A stretch of DNA of 64,000 bases from Sulfitobacter guttiformis (lineage in GTDB: Bacteria; Pseudomonadota; Alphaproteobacteria; Rhodobacterales; Rhodobacteraceae), in contig NZ_RAQK01000001.1 of NCBI RefSeq assembly GCF_003610455.1, forward strand, positions 992,001 to 1,056,000, written 5' to 3'. Shown here in pieces: positions 8,592 through 18,601 of this stretch. Within the stretch, counting starts at the first letter, position 1; each line of letters starts with the position of its first letter. Made by a program: the position numbers and the translations under genes. The notes beneath the pieces were generated by a model. That model ran no database searches and was not told where the DNA came from. It saw only the letters and a list, made by a program, of their open reading frames with translations.

Positions 8592-9389
8592 CTACAGGCC
8601 GAACCGTGCATATTGGGCACGTTCTTCAATGCCATGTAGCGCGTCCCCGACGACCTGCGCGCCAAAGCGGCTCAGAATGCCTTTTTTGACACCGTAGCGG
8701 CGCAACTTGACCTTCTCGCCAAACCGTTCCTGCAGGTGGGGTTTGAGATGGCCGATGCCATCAATCAATCCAACTTCGATTGCCTTGCGGCCAAGCCATA
8801 TCTCACCGGTAAACAAGTCACGATCCTGCGTAAGTTTACCTGCACGCCGTTCCGTCACATGCTCTTTGAAGTTAATGTGAATATCCTCCAATAACTCCTT
8901 GAGCCGTGCAATATCTTCAGGTTTTTCGGGCTGAAACGGGTCGAGCATGGATTTTGAGTTACCGGCAGTATACACGCGTCGCTGAACACCGTTTTTCTCC
9001 AATAGCTCGTGCAAGCCGAACCCCGCCGAGATGACGCCGATGGAGCCCACAACAGACGATGTATCGGCATAAATCTCATCCGCTGCCGCCGCGAGCCAGT
9101 AGCCACCAGAAGCCGCCACATCCTCGACAAATGCAATCACAGGTACTTTTTTCTGCTCCGCCAACCGCCGGATGCGCGCCCCGATCAAAGAGGACTGCAC
9201 AGGGCTCCCCCCTGGTGAGTTTATCTCAAGGGCGACCGCCACGGGCTTACCCTTCGAGAATGCCTTTTCGATTACCGGCGCAAGACTTGCGTCATTGAGC
9301 GCACCGCGCCCCGAAGTGCCAATCATGCCCGACAGCCGGATTACTGCGACGGTCGGATCGCTTTTTATAAAGGATAGCAATTTTTTCAT
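8592..9389 (-). CDS. S49-family serine peptidase (SppA-like)
   Basis: This 265-residue protein has the short, single-domain form of the signal peptide peptidase A family, which cleaves membrane-bound peptides such as leftover signal peptides. The catalytic Ser lies in VAASGGYWLA, after the family motif EINSPGGSP. The probable Lys general base lies in GNSKSMLDPF. There is no clear N-terminal membrane helix, unlike E. coli SppA, so it may work at the membrane face or in the cytoplasm. It heads a run with the small Cys protein and the antiporter. Confidence 0.88.
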   Translation of the reverse strand: MKKLLSFIKSDPTVAVIRLSGMIGTSGRGALNDASLAPVIEKAFSKGKPVAVALEINSPGGSPVQSSLIGARIRRLAEQKKVPVIAFVEDVAASGGYWLAAAADEIYADTSSVVGSIGVISAGFGLHELLEKNGVQRRVYTAGNSKSMLDPFQPEKPEDIARLKELLEDIHINFKEHVTERRAGKLTQDRDLFTGEIWLGRKAIEVGLIDGIGHLKPHLQERFGEKVKLRRYGVKKGILSRFGAQVVGDALHGIEERAQYARFGL

Positions 9390-9438
9390 ATTTCACATGT
9401 AGAGCCGCGCAGCCCTCGCAACAAGGAGGCGCGCAATA

Positions 9439-10200
9439 TTATTGCCGGATCCGCCAGCCGGTTTTGAAGATCCACCAGATCACTGCCAAACACACTGCCG
9501 TAAATCCGGCGATTGCGATCAAACTCACCCCGATCGGCACATCCGCCGCGCCGAAAAATGACCAGCGGAAACCGGAGATCAGATATACTACAGGGTTGAA
9601 ATGCGAAATCACTTGCCAGACAGGCGGCAACATCGAGATCGAATAGAAAGAGCCACCAAGGAACACGAGCGGCGTGACAATAAGCAATGGCACCAGTTGC
9701 AGTTGCTCAAAGTTACCAGCCCAGATGCCGATAATGAACCCCATCAGCGAAAAGCTGACACAGGTAAGCAGCAAAAAGCCGACCATGGCAAAGGGGTGCT
9801 GTATCTCGAAATCCACGAACAAAAATGCAGTGGCAAGGATGATCACACCGATGAATAACGCTTTGGTCGCTGCTGCACCTACATAGCCCATCACGATTTC
9901 AAGGAAATTCACCGGCGCTGACAAAAGCTCGAATATCGTGCCTATGAATTTCGGGAAATATATACCGAAACTGGCATTCGAAATGGACTGCGTGATCACA
10001 CTCAGCATGATCAGGCCCGGTACAATGAAAGCACCGTAAGATACGCCCTCAACCTCTTGAATACGGCTGCCAATGGCCGCGCCAAAGACTACGAAATAAA
10101 GTGATGTCGACAGAACCGGCGAGATAAAGCTTTGCGCGATTGTCCGAAAAAATCGTGCCATTTCGAACACGTAGATTGATTTGACTGCGGTCCAGTTCAT
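9439..10200 (-). CDS. ABC-2 type transporter permease
   Basis: A 253-residue integral membrane protein with about six hydrophobic segments and the ABC-2 pattern, including a conserved amphipathic N-terminal helix ([16 protein letters not shown]) and a Gly/Phe-rich C-terminal half. It overlaps the ATP-binding subunit by 4 bases, so the two form an exporter of the DrrB/NodJ/YadH type. The substrate is not evident; drugs, lipids or polysaccharide are the usual cargo of this group. Confidence 0.9.
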   Translation of the reverse strand: MNWTAVKSIYVFEMARFFRTIAQSFISPVLSTSLYFVVFGAAIGSRIQEVEGVSYGAFIVPGLIMLSVITQSISNASFGIYFPKFIGTIFELLSAPVNFLEIVMGYVGAAATKALFIGVIILATAFLFVDFEIQHPFAMVGFLLLTCVSFSLMGFIIGIWAGNFEQLQLVPLLIVTPLVFLGGSFYSISMLPPVWQVISHFNPVVYLISGFRWSFFGAADVPIGVSLIAIAGFTAVCLAVIWWIFKTGWRIRQ

Positions 10201-11129
10201 GGCGCATCTCCTTCATGAACGAGGCCGACAAAAATATCTTCCAGACTTGATTGCCGGGTCTCGACATCGCGCAGGATCAGGCCCGCTGCGGCAACGTCAG
10301 CCAATAACTTGGTGATGCCCGTCCGCTCGCCTCTGGTATCATAACTGTAGATCAGCGCAGAGCCGTCCTTTTTGAGGCGCAGCACGTCCGACACCAGACT
10401 TGACGGGATTTCGCGAAGAGGCTCGGAGAGTTGTACCTCCAGCTCCTTTTTGCCCATGCGTGCCATCAGTTTTTCCTTGTCCTCGATCAACAGGATCTCG
10501 CCCTGTGCAATGACCCCCACACGGTCGGCAATCGCCTCCGCTTCCTCGATATAATGGGTTGTAAGGATGATCGTGACGCCATCGCGCTTAAGATCTGCAA
10601 CGATCTCCCACATGTCACGCCGTAGCTCGACGTCCACGCCCGCTGTCGGCTCGTCCAGAAACAACACCCGCGGTTCGTGGCTGAGCGCTTTTGCGATTAA
10701 AACGCGGCGCTTCATCCCGCCAGACAGCTCCCTGATTTGGCTGTCACGCTTGTCCCACAAGGAAAGCTGGCGCAAAATCTTTTCAATAAGCGCAGGATTG
10801 GCGGGTTTTCCGAATAATCCACGCGAGAATTTGACCGTGTTCTGCACCCGTTCGAACGGCTCGAGGTTGATCTCTTGCGGGACCAGTCCGATCATCGCCC
10901 GAGCGGCGCGAAAATCTGTCACCGTATCGTGGCCACCCACTTTTACTGTACCGGATGTCGCTGTTGTGATCCCGCAAATTGTCGAAATCAAGGTTGTCTT
11001 GCCCGCACCATTCGGGCCGAGCAGGGCAAGGATTTCACCCTCTTCAATCTGTAAATCGACGCCTTTGAGCGCCTCGAATCCGCCTGCGTAGGATTTCCGC
11101 AGCGCGGTCACATCAACAATAAAAGGCAT
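10197..11129 (-). CDS. ABC transporter ATP-binding protein
   Basis: A 310-residue ATPase of an ABC-2 exporter. Walker A is GPNGAGKTT (about 37-45), the signature is LSGGMKRR, Walker B is [12 protein letters not shown], and the H-loop is [10 protein letters not shown]. An extra C-terminal domain of about 80 residues is typical of DrrA-like exporters. ATG 11129 follows a GGAGAG ribosome site at good spacing; a GTG two codons upstream (11135) is the alternative. It pairs with the permease that overlaps its end. Confidence 0.93.
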   Translation of the reverse strand: MPFIVDVTALRKSYAGGFEALKGVDLQIEEGEILALLGPNGAGKTTLISTICGITTATSGTVKVGGHDTVTDFRAARAMIGLVPQEINLEPFERVQNTVKFSRGLFGKPANPALIEKILRQLSLWDKRDSQIRELSGGMKRRVLIAKALSHEPRVLFLDEPTAGVDVELRRDMWEIVADLKRDGVTIILTTHYIEEAEAIADRVGVIAQGEILLIEDKEKLMARMGKKELEVQLSEPLREIPSSLVSDVLRLKKDGSALIYSYDTRGERTGITKLLADVAAAGLILRDVETRQSSLEDIFVGLVHEGDAP

Positions 11130-11197
11130 CGTCACTCTCCGGTTAGGCTACCCCTACCTAGCCCGGAATACCGCAGCGCAACAAGGGTGCCGCAACA

Positions 11198-11707
11198 CTA
11201 CGACTTGGTGCGCCCGAACCAGCCTTTTTTAGCCTCCGGCTCGGCCAGCTCTTCAGACGGCTCGGCGGGACCCTCAAGGGTTGTTTGCAGATTGTTAAAG
11301 AACTGGTCCGCCATTTTCTTCGCAAAGCCGTCGATGATCCGACTGCCCAGTTGGGCCAACTTGCCGCCCACCTTGGCCTCCACATCATAGCTGAGCTCAC
11401 AGCCGCCATCTTTTTCCAGCAGCCGTACATCGGCACCGCCTTTGGCGAAACCCGCAGCGCCCCCCTTTCCCGCGCCATCAATACGCAGGGAAGTATCAGG
11501 CACCATATCGGTTATCTGAACCTCGCCGGTGAATGTCGCTTTGACCGGTCCAACCTTTTGCACAACAGTCGCGACAAACCCCTCTTCGGGAGATCCGGAC
11601 ACCTCGGTGGCACCCGGCACACATGCCTTGAGCATCTCTGGATCCAGCAGGGCGGCATAAACCTGCGCGGGCGTTGCCGCGATCTGGCGTGTGTCTGACA
11701 TTTGCAT
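11198..11707 (-). CDS. CoxG/SRPBCC-family protein
   Basis: A 169-residue protein of the carbon monoxide dehydrogenase subunit G (CoxG) family in the START/SRPBCC fold. It shows ALLDPEMLKACVPGATEV near the N-terminus and YDVEAKVGGKLAQLGSRII in the second half, both typical of the family. The tail is Glu/Lys-rich and ends WFGRTKS. CoxG proteins associate with molybdenum hydroxylases or the membrane, but no coxMSL genes lie next to it here, so its role is open. Either M1 or M3 can start it. Confidence 0.85.
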   Translation of the reverse strand: MQMSDTRQIAATPAQVYAALLDPEMLKACVPGATEVSGSPEEGFVATVVQKVGPVKATFTGEVQITDMVPDTSLRIDGAGKGGAAGFAKGGADVRLLEKDGGCELSYDVEAKVGGKLAQLGSRIIDGFAKKMADQFFNNLQTTLEGPAEPSEELAEPEAKKGWFGRTKS

Positions 11708-11785
11708 GGCGCTCTCCTGATTGGCTCAGCAACTACGCTATGAATTTTTCTGGACACCTGCAACGGGATTGATGAAGGTGCGCGA

Positions 11786-12763
11786 ATGACAACAACCTCA
11801 AACCGCGCAGGAACTGCAATCGCTTTTGTGCTGTTTGGCGTCTTATGCATCTCTTTGAACGATATGCTGATCAAGCAACTCTCGGACGGGTATCCTCTGC
11901 ATCAGATTATCTTTTTCCGCTCGGTTATCGGCCTATTGGTAACCCTCGTCTTTCTACATTTTGAAGGCGGCCTGCCCGCCCTGCGCACCGATACGCCGGT
12001 GTTGCACATCCTGCGCGGCGTGTTGGTGGTGATCGCGAACATGTCCTATTTTTTGGCGCTGGCCGTGCTTCCGCTGGCCGATGCGACGGCGCTGTTTTTC
12101 GTGGCGCCGCTATTTATCACGCTGCTGTCGATCCCGCTTCTGGGTGAAAAAGTTGGACCGCTTCGCCTCGGTGCTGTTTTCGTAGGGTTTGTCGGCGTGA
12201 TCATCATGCAACGTCCATGGGCCTCTTCAGACAGTTTGGATGTCTCGCGGATCGTGCTTTTGCTGCCGGTACTGGCCGCTCTGACCTACGCTTTGAATCA
12301 GTTGATGACCCGCAAACTAGGGGTGAAAGCTCCAGCCTCCACGCTGGCGATCTATATTCAGGTCACGTTCCTTGTCGTGTCGGTCACATTCTTTCTTGTG
12401 GCGGGGGATGGGCGCTTTGCCGCAAATACAACCAATGCCTCGCTGCAGTTTTTGCTGCGCCCTTGGGTCTGGCCCGCGCCCGATGACAAATTGGTATTTC
12501 TGGGTATGGGGGTAAACGGCGCATTGATCGGTTACTCACTCAGTCAGGCATACCGTCTGGCGGATGCTGCAACTGTGGCACCGTTTGAATATATCGGTCT
12601 GCCCCTCGCTGTCTTTTGGGGACTATGGGTTTTTGGCGATCTGCCGACATGGGAGGTCTGGACCGGCATTATCCTCATCCTCGCCTCCGGCCTTTTTGTG
12701 TTCTTCCGCGAGCGGGTCAAATCAAAGCGGGTCACACCGCGGCCCGTGGCAAGGCGACATTAA
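11786..12763 (+). CDS. DMT-superfamily transporter (EamA domains)
   Basis: A 325-residue integral membrane protein with ten hydrophobic segments arranged as two EamA repeats, in the drug/metabolite transporter superfamily. The N-terminus has the usual FGVLCISLNDMLIKQLSDGYPLHQ, and GLPLAVFWGLWVFGD ends the second repeat. The C-terminus is basic. Substrates of this family range from amino acids to nucleotide sugars, and nothing nearby suggests one. It is divergent from the CoxG-like gene and converges on the quinone reductase. Confidence 0.88.
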   Translation: MTTTSNRAGTAIAFVLFGVLCISLNDMLIKQLSDGYPLHQIIFFRSVIGLLVTLVFLHFEGGLPALRTDTPVLHILRGVLVVIANMSYFLALAVLPLADATALFFVAPLFITLLSIPLLGEKVGPLRLGAVFVGFVGVIIMQRPWASSDSLDVSRIVLLLPVLAALTYALNQLMTRKLGVKAPASTLAIYIQVTFLVVSVTFFLVAGDGRFAANTTNASLQFLLRPWVWPAPDDKLVFLGMGVNGALIGYSLSQAYRLADAATVAPFEYIGLPLAVFWGLWVFGDLPTWEVWTGIILILASGLFVFFRERVKSKRVTPRPVARRH

Positions 12764-12773
12764 CGTCTGGGCG

Positions 12774-13739
12774 CTACGCGCCCACATCTACAACAACCTT
12801 GCCAACAGCCTTGCGCGTGCGCAAGAGATCAAGTCCGTCATTTGCCCGCTCCAGTGGTAGAACATTACTTACATGAGGTTTGAGACGCCCCTCTAGATAC
12901 CAGGCCATGAGCTTCTCGAAACTGCGCGGCAACGCTGCGGGGTGCAACTTGGCATATCCTCCAAGGTAAAAGCCCAGAACTGTCATATTTTTAACCAGCA
13001 GAATATTCGCGGGGATCTGCGGGACATCACCACTGGCAAACCCCAGTGGCAGCAGGCGTGCGCCAGGGTTGCAAGCGCGCATTGCCGCCTCAAACTGTAT
13101 GCCCCCAATTGGATCATAGACCACATCGGCCCCGCCCAGCGCCTTTACACTTGCACGTATGTCATCTGTATCCGAATTGATCAGATGATCTGCCCCCAGT
13201 GTCGCACATAGCGCAAGCTTGTCCGCGCCGCGTGCGCAGGCGATCACTTCTGCACCCATCAACTTTCCCAACTCCACAGCCGTGAGGCCGACTCCCCCGG
13301 ACGCGCCCAACACCAACAAACGCTCGCCGGAGCGCAATTGCGCACGATCCTCGAGCGCGATGTGGCTAGTCCCATAGGTGATCAAAAATGCTGCCGCGTC
13401 GGTGAAAGGCATAGCATCAGGGATTGCGACGCACACCTCCGCCCGCAATACCGCATACTCTGACAGCCCGTTTACACCGCAATAGGCCGCAATGCGCTGA
13501 CCCACATAAAAACCGCCTACACCTTCGCCGGTCTGCGTGATCGTTCCCGCCAGCTCCATCCCAGGCACAAAAGGAAGTGCAGGCTTTTCTTGATATTTTC
13601 CATTAATCAACAAGGTATCGCCAAAATTCAGCCCACAGGTGGCCACCTGCACAACGACCTCACCGGCCTTGGCAATGGGCATCTCGCGTTCCACCAACTC
13701 AAGCGCGGTGTTGTAGTCTGTCAGCTGCATCGCACGCAT
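12774..13739 (-). CDS. NADPH:quinone oxidoreductase-like zinc-free MDR protein
   Basis: A 321-residue medium-chain reductase of the quinone oxidoreductase branch. It has the GroES-like N-domain (NFGDTLLINGKYQ, PFVPGMELAG) and a Rossmann domain with LVLGASGGVGLTAVELGKLMGA (written here as two motifs, VLGASGGVG and VELGKLMGA). The zinc-binding Cys set of alcohol dehydrogenases is missing, so a zinc-free reductase is predicted. A short inverted repeat CCTATG/CATAGG at 13750-13770 just upstream could be a regulator site or a leader hairpin. Confidence 0.88.
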   Translation of the reverse strand: MRAMQLTDYNTALELVEREMPIAKAGEVVVQVATCGLNFGDTLLINGKYQEKPALPFVPGMELAGTITQTGEGVGGFYVGQRIAAYCGVNGLSEYAVLRAEVCVAIPDAMPFTDAAAFLITYGTSHIALEDRAQLRSGERLLVLGASGGVGLTAVELGKLMGAEVIACARGADKLALCATLGADHLINSDTDDIRASVKALGGADVVYDPIGGIQFEAAMRACNPGARLLPLGFASGDVPQIPANILLVKNMTVLGFYLGGYAKLHPAALPRSFEKLMAWYLEGRLKPHVSNVLPLERANDGLDLLRTRKAVGKVVVDVGA

Positions 13740-13807
13740 GGGGGGAGCTCCTATGGCATCAAATCATAGGGCAGAGTGACCCGCACTTCGCCAGTACGCA
13801 AGACCAC

Positions 13808-13906
13808 TCAGGGCATAATCGCCAGCCGGATCGCAAAGGCGACAATGCCCAGCGCGCCAACACTCAGTATCCAGATCAGCGCGAACCAGCCTAGCTTACG
13901 CAGCAT
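13808..13906 (-). CDS. DUF2474-type small subunit peptide of cytochrome bd (CydX-like)
   Basis: A 32-residue peptide starting MLRKLGWFALIWILSVG, a single membrane helix with basic N-terminus. Its start overlaps the cydB stop as TAATG, so it is coupled to cydB translation. Peptides of the DUF2474 family sit at this position downstream of CIO-type cydAB in many alphaproteobacteria and are thought to act like CydX, stabilising the oxidase. The reading frame and position are seen directly; the role is inferred from context. Confidence 0.75.
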   Translation of the reverse strand: MLRKLGWFALIWILSVGALGIVAFAIRLAIMP

Positions 13907-14913
13907 TAGTGATAGCCTTCGGAGGGGTCGATCTTTCCACGGAAAACCCAATAGGCATAGCCCGTGTAGATGAGGATCATCGGCACCAGAACAACCGTGC
14001 CCACCAACGCAAAACGCAGGCTTTCGTCAGGTGCAGCAGCATCCACAATCGTCAGGGACGGCGGAATTATGTATGGATAAAAGCTCACCCCGATACCGAC
14101 AAACCCCAAGACAAACAACGCTTGCGCGCAGAGAAAAGGCCTGACCTCTTGTTGCCGCTGAAGGCCGAAGAAGAGCCCCGCTATCGCTGCAATTACCAAA
14201 ACCGGCACAATCGCACTGAATGCAGCCGTCGGCCATGCGAACCACCGCTCAAAGTAAACGCCATCAAGAAATGGTGTCCACAGGCTGACCAGCCCCATAC
14301 AGATCACCGTACCGATGGCAGCCGGCCAAGCCAGACTGCGCATATGACGCTGGATACGGCCCTCAAGCTTTAGGTTGAGCCATGTCGCGCCAAGCATTGC
14401 ATACCCGATCACCACGGCCACACCGCACAGGACAGAAAATGGCGTGAGCCAGTCCCACCAGCCGCCTGCATAAGCACGGTTTTCGATCTCGATGCCCTGC
14501 ACCAGCGCCCCGAGGGCGATGCCTTGACAGAATGATGCCATCAGCGAGCCGCCAAAAAACGCCATGTCCCACAGCGGCTTCCACCGATCAGTACGCCAGC
14601 GGTATTCGAACGCGACCCCGCGAAAAACCAGTCCCAGCAACATCAGAATAATCGGCATATAAAGTGCCGGCATCACAATCGAATAGGCCAGCGGGAAAAC
14701 GGCAAACAGTCCCCCGCCACCCAGCACCAGCCATGTCTCGTTACCATCCCACACGGGCGAAACAGAGTTCATCATTACGCTACGCTCCTCCTCGTCGGTG
14801 GTAAGCGGAAACAGAAGTCCGATACCCAAATCAAAGCCGTCAAGAATGATATAGACCAACACCGCAAAGGCGATGATCCCTGCCCAGATGAATGAAAGCT
14901 CAAGCCCCAGCAT
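13906..14913 (-). CDS. cydB: Cytochrome bd (cyanide-insensitive type) ubiquinol oxidase subunit II
   Basis: A 335-residue inner-membrane protein with eight to nine hydrophobic helices. CydB motifs are LDGFDLGIGLLFP near the N-terminus, VWDGNETWLVLGGGGLFAVFP, and FRGVAFEYRWR. The length fits the cyanide-insensitive (CIO) branch. With CydA it oxidises ubiquinol and reduces oxygen without pumping protons. It overlaps cydA by 14 bases and the DUF2474 peptide by one. The partner cydA has an internal stop codon, so this subunit may lack an intact partner unless readthrough occurs. Confidence 0.95.
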   Translation of the reverse strand: MLGLELSFIWAGIIAFAVLVYIILDGFDLGIGLLFPLTTDEEERSVMMNSVSPVWDGNETWLVLGGGGLFAVFPLAYSIVMPALYMPIILMLLGLVFRGVAFEYRWRTDRWKPLWDMAFFGGSLMASFCQGIALGALVQGIEIENRAYAGGWWDWLTPFSVLCGVAVVIGYAMLGATWLNLKLEGRIQRHMRSLAWPAAIGTVICMGLVSLWTPFLDGVYFERWFAWPTAAFSAIVPVLVIAAIAGLFFGLQRQQEVRPFLCAQALFVLGFVGIGVSFYPYIIPPSLTIVDAAAPDESLRFALVGTVVLVPMILIYTGYAYWVFRGKIDPSEGYH

Positions 14914-16327
14914 TGGATGTCTCCTTTTTGCGGTCCATGTGCTGCTGCGCAGGTGTAATGCCTGCAGTACGGATCGGCCCTTCGTCGCGCAGCGCCTTTT
15001 CGGCCAATTCCTTGACCGGTTTGTTCATCATTCTCAGCAAGTAGTACGTCCCTGCGCCGAACACGAAGAAGTACACAACGATAAACGCCAGAAGCGACGC
15101 GGCCACAGCGGGTGCTGCGATTGGTGAAAGGCTATCAGAAGTGCGCATCAACCCATAGACTGTGAAGGGCTGGCGCCCGACTTCGGTGGTGATCCAACCG
15201 GCAAGCACAGCAACAAAACCCGCAGGTCCCATCGCGACGCTGGCGCGATATAACCATGGTGCATCATAAAATTTTCCGCGCGCCCGCTGCACAACGGCCC
15301 ACATACCCAGTCCAAGCATCGCAAACCCGAGTGAAATCATCACACGGAACGACCAGAACACAATCCCCACCGGCGGCTCGTCCTCATCCGGTATGGTGTC
15401 CAGACCGTCCATCGGCGCGTTTAAATCATGCTTGAGAATAAGCGAGCTGAGCTTAGGAATCTCGATGGCGTAATCTATCCGCTTTTCCGCAGAATTCGGG
15501 ATGCCGAACAAGATAAGCGGTGCACCCTCGGGATGACTGTCAAAGTGACCTTCCATCGCCATTACTTTTGCGGGTTGATGCTCCAGCGTGTTAAGACCGT
15601 GAAAATCGCCAGCGAGAATTTGCAAGGGCGTAACGACAATCAACATCCACATCGCCATCGAGAACATCTTGCGGCTATAGGCGTCTGCACGGTCGCGCAG
15701 CAGATGCAAAGCGCCCACCGCACCCACCACAAGCGCCGTGGTGAGATAGGCCGCCAGCACCATATGTACCAGACGGTAAGGAAAAGACGGGTTGAAAACG
15801 ATGGCCCACCAATCCTCGGGCACGAACTGACCGACATCATTGATTGCGAAGCCTGCGGGTGTGTGCATCCAACTGTTGACCGACAAAATCCAAGTCGCGG
15901 AGAGCAGCGTACCAAACGCGACCACTGCCGTTGCGACCATGTGCAGGGTATTCCCCACCCGCTCGCGTCCGAACAACATGATGCCGAGGAAGCCGGCCTC
16001 TAGAAAGAACGCCGACAAAACCTCATAGGCCATCAAAGGTCCAACGACTGGACCAGCCCTGTCCGAGAAAACCGACCAATTGGTGCCAAATTGGTAGGAC
16101 ATGACGATCCCAGATACGACCCCCATGGCAAAAGCCACCGCAAATATCTTTTTCCAGTATTAGAACAACATTTTGTAAGTGCCATTGCCAGTTTTCAGCC
16201 ACAGCGCATTCAGCACAGCAAGATAGCTGGCCAATCCGATCGAGAAAGCAGGGAAAATAATGTGAAAAGAAACAGTAAATGCGAACTGAAACCGCGCCAG
16301 AAGCTCGGCTGAAAACCCGTCAAACAT
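14900..16327 (-). pseudogene. cydA: Cytochrome bd oxidase subunit I interrupted by an in-frame stop codon
   Basis: Read from ATG 16327 (ribosome site AAGGA upstream) the frame gives a full 475-codon CydA of the CIO type, but codon 56 (16160-16162) is TAA. The 55 residues before it are clearly CydA: FTVSFHIIFPAFSIGLASYL carries the His ligand of heme b595. The frame resumes directly with YWKKIFAVAFAMGVVSG and continues intact to the end, with GWITTEVGRQPF and the other family motifs. A restart at GTG 16138 would make a 412-residue protein lacking the first helix and that His. One base change from AAA, CAA or GAA would create this TAA. It could be a true nonsense mutation, a suppressed stop or a sequence error. 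Confidence 0.85.
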
Positions 16328-16369
16328 CGTCTTTTTCCTTGTGTCTTACGGCGCAGCGATACCTTATAA

Positions 16370-16390
16370 GCATGCTAAATTAAAACATGC
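16370..16390. promoter_or_regulatory. Inverted repeat upstream of cydA, candidate operator
   Basis: GCATG at 16370-16374 and CATGC at 16386-16390 form an inverted repeat around an AT-rich centre, 43 to 63 bases upstream of the cydA start. Its size is right for a dimeric repressor site. No FNR-type box is seen in this gap. The site is also downstream of the histidine kinase gene, and the regulator is not identified. Confidence 0.35.
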
Positions 16391-16466
16391 CTAAGTGTCA
16401 CAGGCCACAATTTAATGAAAAAAATTCACTGGCCGATTTATGCGGTGTGTCATGTCCCGGCATCGC

Positions 16467-17798
16467 TCAGGTCGGGAAGCTCACGCGCACCCGCAATCCT
16501 GGACAAGCATCTTCAAACGCCAGTGTCGCACCGTGTAACCGTGCAACGCCGTCCACAAGGCTCAACCCAAGCCCGTTGCCGGGCGTATTGCGGCTACGGT
16601 CAAGACGGTAGAGGCGCTGCACCACGCGCCCATGCTCGGAGGCTGGAATACCCGGGCCGGTATCCTGCACCACCAGCGCAATCTGCCCTGTAGATTGCTG
16701 CACACTCACAATAATATCTGCCCCTTCACCGGTGTGCGAAAGCGCATTTTCCAACAGGTTGGCGATCATCTGGCCCAGTAGATTACGCTCACCCGACACC
16801 ATCACCCGCTCCGGAGCCTCCAGCCCGAGCGATTGCCCGCGCTCCGTCGCAGTCGGTTCATAAACCTCGACCATCGTGCGGCACAGCTGCGCGAGATCTA
16901 CGGGCGCGAAGCGGGCCTTGAGCGTGCCATTCTCGACCTGCGCCAATTGCAGCAACGAGGTGAATACCGCCGAAATCCCCTCAACCTCTGTCCGCGTTTG
17001 GGCCACCAGTTCGGATGCTTCGCCTTCTTGAACCACATCGGCCAAAGCCTCGAGGCGCAGTGAAACGCGCTGTACCGGTGTTTTCAGGTCATGCGCGATA
17101 TCGGAGGATACCTGCCGCAATGCCGCGACCGAGCGCTCCTGAGCGCCTGCCATGCCATTGACGGCAGCGCCGATTCGTACAAGGTCATCCGCCCAGCGCG
17201 GGCCGGTCGCTACGCGCGCACCCAGATCGCCGCTGGTCAATCTTTCCAGCGCGGCGCGGATCACCTCCACATGCCGCTGGGAGCGCCGCGCCAATATCAA
17301 CCCGCCTGACAGCGCAATCAGCACCGTAGGTAGCAGGCTGATCCACAAGATATTCAAAAAAACGGGGCGTAGCGCCTCAATCTCGGCACGGCTGCGCGCA
17401 ATGGTCAAACGGCCTCCGTAGAGCCGCGCACTTAGCGCGAGGTATTCGCCGGCAAGCTCCGCGCGCCCCTCCTCGAGCGAGATGATATGAAAGCCTTCGT
17501 CGTCCCGCGCCACCGCACCATTGCCGAAAATCTGGCCATCGCGGCTCACAAAACTCAGGACCAGACGTCCGGGATCTGTCTGTGCTGATTCAGCTTGCAC
17601 CAGTATTGCCACTGCGCGGGCAGACGGCGCAGCGCGAAAGCCCGCCATATCCTGTGCCAGATCATCGCGTACCGATTGCTCGAAAGCGGCGCGGGTAACC
17701 GCATAACTGGCCGCAAGGCTCAGTAGGCTCACGGTGCCGAACAACACAACCAGCACTAATGCCAAACGCAGCGGCATGGAGCGCCACAGCTGCTTCAT
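16467..17798 (-). CDS. Sensor histidine kinase
   Basis: A 443-residue membrane kinase. It has a first helix at about 8-30, a periplasmic sensor region to about 145, a second helix at 147-168, a HAMP region, HisKA with the phospho-acceptor His in SSDIAHDLKTP, and HATPase with NLLENALSHTG, DTGPGIP and GNGLGLSL. Its start overlaps the response regulator stop by 4 bases. With the adjacent response regulator and the divergent DegP-like protease, the set resembles envelope-stress systems such as CpxAR, or PhoQ/TctE-type kinases. The signal is unknown. Confidence 0.93.
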   Translation of the reverse strand: MKQLWRSMPLRLALVLVVLFGTVSLLSLAASYAVTRAAFEQSVRDDLAQDMAGFRAAPSARAVAILVQAESAQTDPGRLVLSFVSRDGQIFGNGAVARDDEGFHIISLEEGRAELAGEYLALSARLYGGRLTIARSRAEIEALRPVFLNILWISLLPTVLIALSGGLILARRSQRHVEVIRAALERLTSGDLGARVATGPRWADDLVRIGAAVNGMAGAQERSVAALRQVSSDIAHDLKTPVQRVSLRLEALADVVQEGEASELVAQTRTEVEGISAVFTSLLQLAQVENGTLKARFAPVDLAQLCRTMVEVYEPTATERGQSLGLEAPERVMVSGERNLLGQMIANLLENALSHTGEGADIIVSVQQSTGQIALVVQDTGPGIPASEHGRVVQRLYRLDRSRNTPGNGLGLSLVDGVARLHGATLAFEDACPGLRVRVSFPT

Positions 17799-18466
17799 GC
17801 GTCGATCCGGTAGCCTGCACCGCGCACTGTTTTGATCAGCTCGGACGCAAATGGTTTATCAACTTTTGCCCTTAAACGACTCACGTGGGTTTCGACAACA
17901 TTTGTCATCGGATCAAATGACAAATCCCATACCCCTTCAAGAAGCATAGTGCGGGTCTGCACACGCCCCTTGCGGCGCAGCAAAAACTCCAGCAGGGCGA
18001 ACTCGCGCGGCAACAGATCAATCTCCTGCCCAGCGCGGGTGACTCTACGGGTCAGCAGATCAAGGGTCAGATCACCTACAGACAGCGCTGTTTCCTGCTC
18101 GACCGCTTGCGGACGACGGCCAAGGGCGGCCACGCGCGCCGACAACTCGCCAAAGGCGAAAGGCTTTACCAGATAATCGTCACCGCCCGCGTTCAGCCCG
18201 CCGATGCGGTCCTCGACCGATCCCATCGCAGTGAGAAACAGGACTGGTGTTGCGTTCCCTGCCCCGCGCAGGGTTTTCACAAGTGACAGTCCGTCCACAT
18301 GCGGCAACATCCGGTCGACGATCAACACGTCATAGCCGCCTCCTGTTGCAGCAACCAATCCCGCACGCCCGTCCGTCAACAGATCAACTACGTGCCCTTC
18401 CTCGCGCAGCCCACGTGCAATGTAGGTACCCGTAGTGGCATCGTCTTCTATTACTAATATTTTCAT
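17795..18466 (-). CDS. OmpR-family response regulator
   Basis: A 223-residue regulator. The receiver domain begins MKILVIEDDATTG, has the phosphorylated Asp in VLIVDRMLPHVDG (about residue 51) and the switch Lys in DDYLVKPFAFGEL. The winged-helix DNA-binding domain ends TVRGAGYRIDA. ATG 18466 is chosen because it gives the exact receiver N-terminus; the frame is open further upstream. It is co-translated with the kinase and divergent from the protease gene at 18602, which is a natural target. Confidence 0.94.
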   Translation of the reverse strand: MKILVIEDDATTGTYIARGLREEGHVVDLLTDGRAGLVAATGGGYDVLIVDRMLPHVDGLSLVKTLRGAGNATPVLFLTAMGSVEDRIGGLNAGGDDYLVKPFAFGELSARVAALGRRPQAVEQETALSVGDLTLDLLTRRVTRAGQEIDLLPREFALLEFLLRRKGRVQTRTMLLEGVWDLSFDPMTNVVETHVSRLRAKVDKPFASELIKTVRGAGYRIDA

Positions 18467-18601
18467 AACCTCACTATAGGCCCTACTGCGTCTCTCTACA
18501 TCCACCAGCGTATTACAGTTTTGTATAGCGGCGCGGGGATGCCCTGTAACCTTGTGCGCCCATCTTTGTCTCAATCGCAAACCAATGCACAAGGAACCAT
18601 C

